Positions 17,621 to 25,775 of a stretch of DNA of 46,524 nt are shown here, piece by piece (the stretch's first letter is position 1; each line of letters begins with the position of its first letter). A model generated the notes under the pieces. The model did no database searches and had not been told where the DNA came from. It worked only from the letters and a program-made list of their open reading frames with translations. Source of the DNA: Sphingomonas echinoides ATCC 14820 (GTDB lineage: Bacteria; Pseudomonadota; Alphaproteobacteria; Sphingomonadales; Sphingomonadaceae). The position numbers and the translations under genes were made by a program. Location: the NCBI RefSeq assembly GCF_000241465.1, contig NZ_JH584235.1:3012498-3059021 (forward strand), in the 5' to 3' direction.

Positions 17621-19992
17621 TACCGGCGCTCGGTCAGTTGGACCGACGCCACGGCATAATAAGGCTCGGCGACGGGCGAGGTGAACTGGAAGCACAAGTC
17701 ACGGTCCCCGGTCAGCTGCGGCAAGGTGCCCTTGAACGTCATCTTGGTCGGCGATGCGGCGGGATCGGGGAGCGGGAAGGTCGCGACCACGACGGGTTTG
17801 GGGGCATCCTTGTTGGGCGCGCCCTTGCGGCCTGCCTGGCATCCGGCGAGCACGACCAGTTCGCCATGCGCGGTGACGCTATAGGGCTCGCGCACGGCCG
17901 ATGCCTCATGCGCCAGGCCGTAATGGCGCGCCAGGCGCGCGACCTCGATCGTGAAACCCCCGGCCACGTCCAGCGGGGCCGCCGGATAGGCGCTGCACGT
18001 ATCGAACAGGTTGACGTTGAAAGCGGGGCCGTTGCTTTCGGCATCCGCAGTCAGCGGCACGCGCAGCCCCAGCGCGCCGCGCGGGCAGGAGACGAGATCG
18101 GAGGCGTTGCGATACAACAGCGCGCTGCGGCTCGTCGCGAAATCGCGGATGCGCGCCGTGGCGATGCCGTCTGTGTCAAAGGCGGCGGCCTTGATCGTCG
18201 CGCCCGGGACAAGGCTGAGGGGGGCTGCATAAACGGGCGAGCGTGCCGTCGGCGCGGTGCCGTCCAGCGTATAGCGGATCGTACCAACCGGGACTTGCGT
18301 GGCGAGCGCAACCGTCACCTTATTTGCCAGCAGCGCATCGCCGCGTGCGCCTTGCAGGGCATAGGTTACCGCAAAGGCGCTGTCGGCCACCTCAATCCCA
18401 CCGCGCCGCCAGCGTGCCGCCTGCGGGGCCAGCCGTGTGGCGAAGCTCGTGAAATCGCGCGGCGCGTTCGACCAGGTGTTCTCGGCGAGCGCCGCCGCGC
18501 GCGGGAAGAGTGCGTGCTGGATTTGATAGGGCGTGACGAGATATTCGCTCCACGCATTGACCTGCGCGCCCAGCACATGTTTCGCGCGGGTCCCATCGAT
18601 GCCCTTGGGCAGCGGATCATAGGCATAGACATCGGCCAGCGTCTGGATCGACAAGCGGCCCGGCGGCTCGTCGCGCTGGTCGCTTTGCAGGCTGTCGACG
18701 TACAGCGTCGGGGCCGGGGTCAGCACGACATCGTGTCCCGCATTGGCGGCATCGACCGCGCCCTTTTCGCCACGCCACGACATGACCGAAGCCGAAGGCG
18801 GGAGCCCGCCTTCAAGAATTTCGTCCCAGCCGATCAGGCGGCGGCCCTTGCTGGCGAGATAGCGGCCGAACTCGTCGATCAGCCAGCTTTGCAGCGCATT
18901 TTCGGTCTTGAGGCCGAGCTTGGCCATCTGCGCCTGGACTTCGGGCGAGCGTTCCCACTGATCCTTGACCGCTTCGTCGCCACCGAGATGGATGAAGCTG
19001 CCGGGGAATACCGCCATCACTTCATCGAGCACATTCTCGACAAAGGTGACGCCCTTCGGGCCGGGGTTGAGCAGATAGGGATTGACCCCCCAATCGTGCG
19101 ACACCACCGGACGATCGCCGAACACGCCGATCTCGGGATAGGCCGCGACCAACGCCTGGGCGTGGCCGGGCAAATCGATTTCGGGGACGATGGTGATGCC
19201 GCGCTCGGCGGCATAGCGGACCAGATCCCGCAGTTCGGCCTGGGTGTAGAAACCGCCGACGCGCGTCGCCGGGGCGGGGCCGCCGGTGCTTGGCGGCGCG
19301 CGGAACGCACCCAATTCGGTCAGCTTGGGATAGCGTTTCACTTCGAAGCGCCAGCCCTGATCGTCGGTCAAATGGAGATGCAGCACGTTGAGCTTCACCG
19401 CGACCATCTGGTCGACGATTTGGTAGAGCGAGGGCAATGGCTGAAAATGCCGCGCAACATCGACCATCACGCCGCGCCAGGCAAAGCGCGGCGCGTCACG
19501 GATATCGACGCCGGGGACGGTGACGGGTTTGCCGAACGCCTGATCGGGGCTGAGCAATTGCGCCAGCGTCATCGCGCCATAGACGAAACCGCCACGCGCC
19601 GAAGCCGCGATCCGGATGCCGCTGGCATCGGCGGTCAGGCGATACGCCTCCGCGCCGACAATCGCGGGGTCGCGCACGAAGCGGATTACCGCTCCGGTGC
19701 TGGTGGTGCGCAGCGTTAGCCCGCGCGTGGTGGCGACTTGCGCGATCAGCAGGCGCGCGGCGGCTTCGGCTTCGGCGTCGCCGCTGGGCACGGCGACGCC
19801 CGCGCCATTGGCGATGGTGATGCTGTCGGCGGTGCGCGTGATCGTGGCGGGAAGCGGGAGCAAGGGGAGGGGGGCTGGCGCGGCTTGCGCCGTCGCCGAT
19901 GCGGTGATCAGCAGCGAGGACAGCATTCCGAGCGTAGCACCGCACCGCCGAAAATTGCGCTCCGCAGTGCCGCGCTGCTTGCTTTGCATCAT
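17620..19992 (-). CDS. GH20 beta-N-acetylhexosaminidase
   Basis: A 790-residue exported hexosaminidase and the first gene of the hydrolase operon. A Sec-like signal (about residues 1-37, ending ATAQA) is followed by the GH20 domain-2 fold and the TIM barrel (WRGVMVDVARHFQPLPSLYQ, HLTDDQGWRFEVKRYPKLTE). The catalytic Asp-Glu pair is in FIHLGGDEAVKDQW. A chitobiase-like immunoglobulin domain follows (IRYTLDGTAPTARSPVY), then a C-terminal beta-rich region. It would remove terminal beta-GlcNAc from antennae or split the chitobiose core by substrate-assisted catalysis. The ATG at 19992 has GGGAG 7 bases upstream; a second ATG follows at 19989. Confidence 0.94.
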   Translation of the reverse strand: MMQSKQRGTAERNFRRCGATLGMLSSLLITASATAQAAPAPLPLLPLPATITRTADSITIANGAGVAVPSGDAEAEAAARLLIAQVATTRGLTLRTTSTGAVIRFVRDPAIVGAEAYRLTADASGIRIAASARGGFVYGAMTLAQLLSPDQAFGKPVTVPGVDIRDAPRFAWRGVMVDVARHFQPLPSLYQIVDQMVAVKLNVLHLHLTDDQGWRFEVKRYPKLTELGAFRAPPSTGGPAPATRVGGFYTQAELRDLVRYAAERGITIVPEIDLPGHAQALVAAYPEIGVFGDRPVVSHDWGVNPYLLNPGPKGVTFVENVLDEVMAVFPGSFIHLGGDEAVKDQWERSPEVQAQMAKLGLKTENALQSWLIDEFGRYLASKGRRLIGWDEILEGGLPPSASVMSWRGEKGAVDAANAGHDVVLTPAPTLYVDSLQSDQRDEPPGRLSIQTLADVYAYDPLPKGIDGTRAKHVLGAQVNAWSEYLVTPYQIQHALFPRAAALAENTWSNAPRDFTSFATRLAPQAARWRRGGIEVADSAFAVTYALQGARGDALLANKVTVALATQVPVGTIRYTLDGTAPTARSPVYAAPLSLVPGATIKAAAFDTDGIATARIRDFATSRSALLYRNASDLVSCPRGALGLRVPLTADAESNGPAFNVNLFDTCSAYPAAPLDVAGGFTIEVARLARHYGLAHEASAVREPYSVTAHGELVVLAGCQAGRKGAPNKDAPKPVVVATFPLPDPAASPTKMTFKGTLPQLTGDRDLCFQFTSPVAEPYYAVASVQLTERR

Positions 19993-20032
19993 AAAATCTC
20001 CCTGCCGCCGCTCTGGCGTATCTTTGGCTCGA

Positions 20033-20060
20033 AGTGTAACCAATATAAGTCCACTTGCAA
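20033..20060 (-). promoter_or_regulatory. Putative promoter and GntR operator of the hydrolase operon
   Basis: On the minus strand TTGCAA (20055-20060), a 16-base spacer and TACACT (20033-20038) resemble -35 and -10 boxes 41 bases before the GH20 start. The spacer contains the shared core ACCAATAT (plus strand, 20039-20046). A repressor bound there would cover the promoter. The promoter is inferred; the shared core is directly visible. Confidence 0.5.
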
Positions 20061-20125
20061 GCGGACGGGATAACGGTTTTTGATATAAAACGGCAGTATC
20101 GACCGGTGCGGCATGCGTGCAGAGC

Positions 20126-20138
20126 ATACCAATATGAA
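20126..20138. promoter_or_regulatory. Putative GntR operator upstream of the regulator gene
   Basis: ATACCAATAT (20126-20135) is identical, in reverse complement, to the 10-mer at 30569-30578 in the nagB-II promoter. It lies 124 bases before the regulator start and 20 bases upstream of a weak promoter-like pair (TTGCTC 20155-20160, TAGGCT 20178-20183), consistent with autoregulation. Confidence 0.5.
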
Positions 20139-20249
20139 ATCGCAACAATCCCGATTGCTCACCTGCCACGCTTTGATTAGGCTGGCTGCTCACACAGCGA
20201 CGCACGTACGGGACGGGGGCGTTCTACGGCGCGGCGAAAGGGATGGGCA

Positions 20250-20987
20250 TTGGCGTTTTCGCAACAGATCGGACAGTTTCGCGAAGGCAATCCGGCACCG
20301 CTCTACCTTCAGCTCCAGCACCTCATTCGCGAGGCTATCGCGCACGATGTGCTGGCGCAAGACGATGCCATTCCCGCCGAGCGCGACCTTGCCGTCGAAT
20401 ATGATATTTCGCGCATCACCGTGCGCAAGGCGATTGGTGGGCTGGTCGAGGAAGGACTGCTGACGCGGCGGCGCGGTGCGGGCACCTTCGTTACCGGGCG
20501 CGTCGAAAAGAGCTTTTCGAAACTGTCGTCCTTTTCCGAAGACATGGCGGCGCGCGGCAAGACCGCGTCGAGCAGTTGGATCAGCCGGGCGGCGGGGACG
20601 GTCGACCCCGATGAAGCGATGTCGCTGGGGCTGTCACCGGGGACGCCGGTCTATCGCTTTCACCGCATCCGCTATGCCGACGATCAGCCGATGGCGCTCG
20701 AATTTTCGACCATCGCCGGTTACTGCCTGCCGGGGATCAGCGCGGTCGAGGATTCGCTCTATACCGCGCTCGACAAGGCCGGCAGCCGCCCGGTGCGGGC
20801 ATTGCAGCGGCTGCGCGCGGTGCCGTTCGGGCCGGAACATGCCAAGATGCTGGGGGTCAGTGCCGGGCATCCCGGTTTGCTGATCGAGCGGCGCGGTTTC
20901 CTGAAGGATGGTCGCGCGGCGGAATTCACCCGGTCTTATTATCGCGGTGACGCCTACGACTTCGTCGCCGAACTGTCCGACCTGTAG
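20250..20987 (+). CDS. GntR-family regulator with UTRA domain (NagR/DasR-like)
   Basis: A 245-residue HutC-subfamily regulator. An N-terminal winged helix (about 12-80: PLYLQLQHLIREAI, IPAERDLAVEYDISRITVRK, LLTRRRGAGTFV) is followed by a UTRA ligand-binding domain (about 100-240). Relatives bind GlcNAc-6-P or GlcN-6-P and repress amino-sugar genes, and the context fits the same role here. The start is TTG 20250 with AAAGGG 7 bases upstream; no in-frame ATG or GTG fits. It diverges from the hydrolase operon and precedes the beta-galactosidase by 40 bases. The candidate operators at 20039, 20128 and 30569 are probably its sites (inference). Confidence 0.9.
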   Translation: MAFSQQIGQFREGNPAPLYLQLQHLIREAIAHDVLAQDDAIPAERDLAVEYDISRITVRKAIGGLVEEGLLTRRRGAGTFVTGRVEKSFSKLSSFSEDMAARGKTASSSWISRAAGTVDPDEAMSLGLSPGTPVYRFHRIRYADDQPMALEFSTIAGYCLPGISAVEDSLYTALDKAGSRPVRALQRLRAVPFGPEHAKMLGVSAGHPGLLIERRGFLKDGRAAEFTRSYYRGDAYDFVAELSDL

Positions 20988-21027
20988 CCGCGTTCGCGCG
21001 CCGACCTTTCCTCCCCGGAGTGTTGTC

Positions 21028-23931
21028 ATGAACCGTCGCCAGCTTCTGCTCGCCAGCGCGGGGGCTGGTGCCCTGCGCGCCGTTCCAGCCGCCGCCGCCG
21101 TCGCCGCGCCGCCAACGGTCGATGGCTTTCCGATGCCGCGCCCCGAAAACAGCCTGCCGCCAAGGCCCGTCCGGCAGGACCCGGCGCGGACGCTGCTCGA
21201 GCTTGGCTGGCGCTTTCATGAAGGCGATATCGCAGCACCCGCACCGGCGGGCCACGCCGAGACCTATCTTTCCGCCATGGCGGGGAATGCGATTGGTGCC
21301 GCCGCCGTGCTGTATGACGATAGCGACTGGGCGGCAGTGCGCGTGCCGCATGATTGGGCGGCGGCGCAGCCGTTCGTCGAGAGCGCGAACATCTCGCAAG
21401 GGTATCGGCCGCGCGGGATTGGCTGGTATCGTCGCACACTGCTGCTCGATCCCGCCGATCGCGGCAAGACGATCGAGCTGCATTTCGACGGCATCGCCAC
21501 CAATGCGACGATCTGGGTGAATGGCAGCGTCGTCGCGCATAGCTGGTCGGGTTATGCTAGCGTCTATGCCGACATCACGCCGTTCGCGACCTTTGGCGAC
21601 GAGCCGAACGTGATCGCGATCCGGGTCGATGCGAGTGCGTGGGAGGGCTGGTGGTATGAAGGGGCGGGGCTGTATCGCCACGCCTGGCTGGTCTGCCGCG
21701 CGCCCGTCGCGATCATCAGCGACGGCGTCTATTGTGACCCGCGCCGCGATGCGGCGGGCCGCTGGCAGGTGCCCGTCGTGGCGACGCTTGCCAATAGCGG
21801 GCGCGCCGCAGCGACGGTGACGGTCGAGGCGACGCTGTTCGATCCGGACGGCCACGCGGTCCAGCGCGCGAGCGTCGCGGCGACGGTGCCGGTGCTGGAG
21901 CAGGCCGATGCCACGTTGACGCTCGACGTTGGCGATGCGCGGTTGTGGTCGGTGGAAACGCCGACGCTCTACACGCTGCGCGTACACGTGCTGCGCGACG
22001 GGGGCGTGGTGGATGTGCGGCAGATCCCGATCGGCTTCCGCACGATCCGCTTCGACGCCGAGCGCGGGTTTTTCCTCAATGAGCGGCCGGTGAAGATCAA
22101 AGGCGTGTGTCTCCATCAGGATCACGCCGGGGTCGGCACCGCCATGCCCGACGCTTTGCTCTCTTGGCGGCTGCAACGTCTGAAGGCGATGGGCTGCAAC
22201 GCGGTGCGCATGTCCTCCAACGCGCCGACCGCCGAACTGCTCGACTATTGCGACCGGATGGGCTTGCTGGTGATGGACGAGAATCGCCGTTTCAACCCGT
22301 CGCCCGACTATCTGGCCCAACTGGAATGGCTGGTGCGGCGCGACCGCAACCACCCCAGCGTGATCATCTGGACGCTGTGGAATGAGGAACCGCTGAAATC
22401 GACGCCGCAGGGTGTCGAAATGACGCGGCGGATGGTGGCGGCGCTGAAGCGGCTGGACGATGCGCGGCCCGTGACCGTGGCGATGAATGGCGCGTTCAAC
22501 GATCCGGTCAACACCTCGACCGAAGTCGATGTCACCGGGTTCAATTATTATCAGGACCAATATGACGTCTATCATCGGCTGGTCCCGACCAAGCCGATCA
22601 TCAGCACCGAGGACACCAGCGCGTATCAGACGCGCGGCGCGTTCGAGAGCGACCCGAAGGCGCATATTGCGACGTCTTATGATCGCGAAGCGGCCGGCTG
22701 GGGGGCACCGCATGGGCCGAGCTGGAAGATGATCGCCGATCGGCCGTTCGTGGCTGGCGGGTTCGTGTGGACGGGCTTCGATTATCATGGCGAGCCGACG
22801 CCTTATGAGTGGCCGACGATCTCGAGCTTCTTCGGCATTCTCGACTTGTGCGGTTTCCCGAAGACCGCCTTTGGCCTGCGCAGCGCGCAATGGATCGACG
22901 ATGCGCCGGTCCTGAGCCTCGCGCCGCATTGGACGTGGCCGGGGCGCGAGGGGCACAGCATCGATGTCGTGGTGATGAGCAATGCCGAACAGGTGACGGT
23001 CAGCCTGAACGGGCGCGAGCTGGGCACGCAGGCGGTCGACCGGTTCCTGGGGAACCATTGGAAAGTGCCCTATGCGCCGGGCCGGATCGAGGTGGTCGCA
23101 CGGCGCGGTGGTCGGATCGTCGCGCGCGCGGCGCAGGAGACGGCGGGGCGACCGGTTGCGTTGCGCCTGACGCCTGCCCGCGGCGTGATGGCGGGCGATG
23201 GCGAGGATGTGCAGCCGGTGACGGTCGATGCGATCGATGCAAAGGGGCGGCACGTGCCGACCGCCAATCTACCGGCGCGCTTCACGGTCGCTGGCGCGGC
23301 GATCATCGGGCTCGGCAATGGTGACCCAAACAGCCATGAGCCCGAACAATCGCCGCCCGACCATGGCGCGCGCTCGTTATTCAACGGTCTCGCACAAGTG
23401 ATCGTGCGCGCCGAGGTCGGGCGTGGGCGGATCGTGATGACGGCGCAGGCGGACGGTCTTGCCCCGGCGCGGTTGATGATCGACCGGCTGGCGATCGATC
23501 CGCCCGGCCAGGTTCCCGCGATCGCGCCGCAGCAGCGCATCGCGCAGTGGCGGCGCTCGGCGGCGTTCGACGCGCGGCCTTCGCCCGATCTCGCGCCGAG
23601 CGATGGCGATAACAATAGCTGGGCGTTCGTGCGCAGCGGCACGCCGACGCCGGTCGAAACGGGCGGGCGCTGGCGCGTCTATCGCGCCGCGATCACGCCG
23701 TGGCGCGCGGTGGCGGCAGGCGGCGGGATGCTGCGCTTCGCCGCGATCGGCGGGCGTGCGGAACTGTGGGTCGATGGCAAGCGCCTCGCGGACAAGGCCG
23801 ATGGCGCGGCAGGGCCGTTGAGTGCGCGTGTGCCCGCCGGGGCGGGTGCGCGGCGGATCGTGCTGGTGATCGAGGCGGATGCGGGGGGTGAGTCGGGGAT
23901 TTTGGGGCCGGTTACGCTGGCGGCGGTGTAG
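21028..23931 (+). CDS. GH2 beta-galactosidase-like glycoside hydrolase
   Basis: A 967-residue exported GH2 enzyme. A Tat-type signal (MNRRQLLLASAGAGALR...AAA) is followed by the sugar-binding domain (VRVPHDWAAAQPF, GIGWYRRTLLLDPADRGKTI), an immunoglobulin-like domain and a TIM barrel. The acid/base Glu is in IWTLWNEEPLKS and the probable nucleophile Glu in PIISTEDTSAYQ. The extra C-terminal beta-sandwich region (about 600-967) is typical of GalB-type proteins. Within an N-glycan locus it could remove antennary galactose, but beta-glucuronidase-like specificity cannot be excluded. The start is ATG 21028 after CGGAG. An in-frame extension reaching back to 20908 inside the regulator gene is rejected. 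Confidence 0.88.
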   Translation: MNRRQLLLASAGAGALRAVPAAAAVAAPPTVDGFPMPRPENSLPPRPVRQDPARTLLELGWRFHEGDIAAPAPAGHAETYLSAMAGNAIGAAAVLYDDSDWAAVRVPHDWAAAQPFVESANISQGYRPRGIGWYRRTLLLDPADRGKTIELHFDGIATNATIWVNGSVVAHSWSGYASVYADITPFATFGDEPNVIAIRVDASAWEGWWYEGAGLYRHAWLVCRAPVAIISDGVYCDPRRDAAGRWQVPVVATLANSGRAAATVTVEATLFDPDGHAVQRASVAATVPVLEQADATLTLDVGDARLWSVETPTLYTLRVHVLRDGGVVDVRQIPIGFRTIRFDAERGFFLNERPVKIKGVCLHQDHAGVGTAMPDALLSWRLQRLKAMGCNAVRMSSNAPTAELLDYCDRMGLLVMDENRRFNPSPDYLAQLEWLVRRDRNHPSVIIWTLWNEEPLKSTPQGVEMTRRMVAALKRLDDARPVTVAMNGAFNDPVNTSTEVDVTGFNYYQDQYDVYHRLVPTKPIISTEDTSAYQTRGAFESDPKAHIATSYDREAAGWGAPHGPSWKMIADRPFVAGGFVWTGFDYHGEPTPYEWPTISSFFGILDLCGFPKTAFGLRSAQWIDDAPVLSLAPHWTWPGREGHSIDVVVMSNAEQVTVSLNGRELGTQAVDRFLGNHWKVPYAPGRIEVVARRGGRIVARAAQETAGRPVALRLTPARGVMAGDGEDVQPVTVDAIDAKGRHVPTANLPARFTVAGAAIIGLGNGDPNSHEPEQSPPDHGARSLFNGLAQVIVRAEVGRGRIVMTAQADGLAPARLMIDRLAIDPPGQVPAIAPQQRIAQWRRSAAFDARPSPDLAPSDGDNNSWAFVRSGTPTPVETGGRWRVYRAAITPWRAVAAGGGMLRFAAIGGRAELWVDGKRLADKADGAAGPLSARVPAGAGARRIVLVIEADAGGESGILGPVTLAAV

Positions 23932-23943
23932 GGTTCCCTTCCC

Positions 23944-24021
23944 CCCGTTCGTTTCGAGCATCGTCGAGAAACCTGGCACCGCGCTTGTGGCTGTTTCTCG
24001 ACTACGCTCGAAACGAACGGG
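23944..24021. repeat. Palindromic repeat with 29-base arms between convergent genes
   Basis: Arms 23944-23972 and 23993-24021 match at 27 of 29 positions when one is reverse-complemented, around a 20-base loop. The core GTTCGTTTCGAG is a familiar style of sphingomonad intergenic palindrome. It fills the gap between the ends of the beta-galactosidase and nagE and could act as a bidirectional transcript-end hairpin. Confidence 0.85.
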
Positions 24022-24050
24022 TTGGGGGGGAGAGGCTTGCCCCCAGAGGC

Positions 24051-25775
24051 TCAGGCGGCGATCAGCCGCCCGAGCGTGGCTTCGTCACCGAGCAGATGCA
24101 GCAGCCCCGGCGCGGGGCGTGCGACTGCGTGCAGGTTGAGCGTGTCGAGCGCCGCCTGGTCGGCCTTGGCCGCATCGCGCAGCATGACCCGCAGCCGCCC
24201 GAAATAGCGTGCGCTGTCGGCGATATTGTCCGCGCCGCCCAGCGCCGCGAGCAAGGGTGCGGCGAGCGTCAGCTTGGGCTCCGCGGTCGGCGCGGCGGCG
24301 GCCGGTGGCGCGACAATGCCGCCGCCGAGCGCGAGCGCATCGCGGATTTCGACCGAGACGACATCGGCGATCGGCCCGAGCACCACTTGCAGCGCGGTCG
24401 CCGAGGGACGGATGATGCCGCGTGCGCCGAGCGCCTTGAGCGCGGCGTCATCGACCAGCGCCTGATCGCGTACCACCAGCCGCAGCCGCGTCGTACAGGC
24501 GCCGACGGTGGTGAGATTGCCCCCGCCGCCAAGCGCCTGCGCAAAGGCCGCACCGCGCCCGCCTGCGACGACTGGGGAGGATGTCGCAGGGGTATCGCTG
24601 AGCGGCTCGCGGCCGGGGGTCGGCAAGTCCATCCGTTTGATGAAGAAACGGAAGATGCCGTAATAGAGCAGGAAATAGACCGCGCCGACCGGCAGCAGCA
24701 GCAGCGGGCGCGTCGCCTTGCCGTAGTTCAGCACGTAATCGAACAGCCCGGCCGAGAAGCCGAAGCCGAGCTTGACGCCGAGCAGGTCCATCAGCGCCAT
24801 CGACAGGCCGGTCAGCACGGCATGGATGGCGAACAGAACGGGGGCCAGGAACATGAAGCTGAATTCGATCGGCTCGGTCACCCCGGTCAGCGCGGAGGTG
24901 AGCGCGAGGCTGAACAGCATGCCGCCGACCGCCTTGCGCCGATCGGGCGCGGCGGCGTGGTACATGGCGAGGCAGGCGGCAGGCAGACCGAACATCATCA
25001 CCGGGAAGAACCCGGCCATGAAGCTTCCGGCGCTCGGGTCGCCCGCGAAGAAGCGGCGCAGATCGCCGGTGGTGCCGTGCCAGTCGCCGACCACGAACCA
25101 GGCGACGTTGTTGAGGATATGGTGCAGCCCCGTCACCAGCAGCAGCCGGTTGAGCAAGCCGAACACGAACAGCCCCGGCGCGCCCGCGCTGGTCGCCGCG
25201 GTGCTGAGCGCGTCGATGCCGTTGCTGATCGACTGGAAGCCGAGTCCGACGACGAGCGCGAGCGCGAGCCCGGCCAGTCCGCTGACGATCGGCACGAAGC
25301 GGCGGCCGCCGAAGAAGGCGAGATATTCGGGCAGTTTGATCGCCGAGAAGCGATTGTAGAACAGGCCGCCGACCAGCCCCGACAGGATCCCGATCGGCAC
25401 GTCGAGCCGCGCCATGACCTTGGCTTTCCATGCCGCCGTGGCGAGGTCGATTGATGGACCGGTGAAGCCTGCAACGGCTTCGGGGGGAACCGTCAGCAGC
25501 GTCTTGCCTGCCTCGGTCGTCACCAGGAAGCAGGTGACACCCGCGAGGCACGCAGCGCCATTGCCATCGCGCGCAAAGCCGGTCGCGACACCGATCGCGA
25601 ACAGCAGGCCGAGATGGTCGAAGATCGCCTGCCCCGCCGCGCCGATAAAGGGCAGGCCGCCGGGGATGAGATCGGGCTGGCCGAGCCGCATCAGCAGGCC
25701 GGCGATCGGCAGCACCGCGATCGGCAGCATCAGCGCGCGGCCAAGCGGCTGGAGCGCCCCCAGGATCGATTTCAT
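24051..25775 (-). CDS. nagE: PTS N-acetylglucosamine transporter, EIICB
   Basis: A 574-residue inner-membrane permease that imports GlcNAc as GlcNAc-6-P. About residues 1-370 are the EIIC domain with many hydrophobic helices (LMLPIAVLPIAGLLMRLG, FFPVMMFGLPAACLAMYHAA, the GVTEPIEFSFMFLAP loop). About 410-485 are EIIB with the phosphoryl-accepting Cys in VGACTTRLRLVV. The last 75 residues look like a second, degenerate EIIB whose active-site stretch reads ADSARYFGRLRV, with no Cys. No EIIA is present here; it is supplied by the next gene upstream. The ATGA overlap at 25772-25775 couples it to that gene. An N-terminal extension to 25997 lies before the conserved start and is rejected. Confidence 0.95.
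   Translation of the reverse strand: MKSILGALQPLGRALMLPIAVLPIAGLLMRLGQPDLIPGGLPFIGAAGQAIFDHLGLLFAIGVATGFARDGNGAACLAGVTCFLVTTEAGKTLLTVPPEAVAGFTGPSIDLATAAWKAKVMARLDVPIGILSGLVGGLFYNRFSAIKLPEYLAFFGGRRFVPIVSGLAGLALALVVGLGFQSISNGIDALSTAATSAGAPGLFVFGLLNRLLLVTGLHHILNNVAWFVVGDWHGTTGDLRRFFAGDPSAGSFMAGFFPVMMFGLPAACLAMYHAAAPDRRKAVGGMLFSLALTSALTGVTEPIEFSFMFLAPVLFAIHAVLTGLSMALMDLLGVKLGFGFSAGLFDYVLNYGKATRPLLLLPVGAVYFLLYYGIFRFFIKRMDLPTPGREPLSDTPATSSPVVAGGRGAAFAQALGGGGNLTTVGACTTRLRLVVRDQALVDDAALKALGARGIIRPSATALQVVLGPIADVVSVEIRDALALGGGIVAPPAAAAPTAEPKLTLAAPLLAALGGADNIADSARYFGRLRVMLRDAAKADQAALDTLNLHAVARPAPGLLHLLGDEATLGRLIAA

Noticed and set aside
15140..17659. An 839-residue plus-strand open frame opposite the beta-mannosidase gene
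   Set aside because: It is antisense to a gene with clear catalytic motifs and is rich in Arg, His and Ala as expected from the complement of high-GC codons; no domain is recognisable.
20926..23253. A 775-residue minus-strand open frame opposite the beta-galactosidase
   Set aside because: Same pattern of complement-strand coding with Arg/His-rich composition; the plus-strand gene has a signal peptide and both catalytic glutamates.
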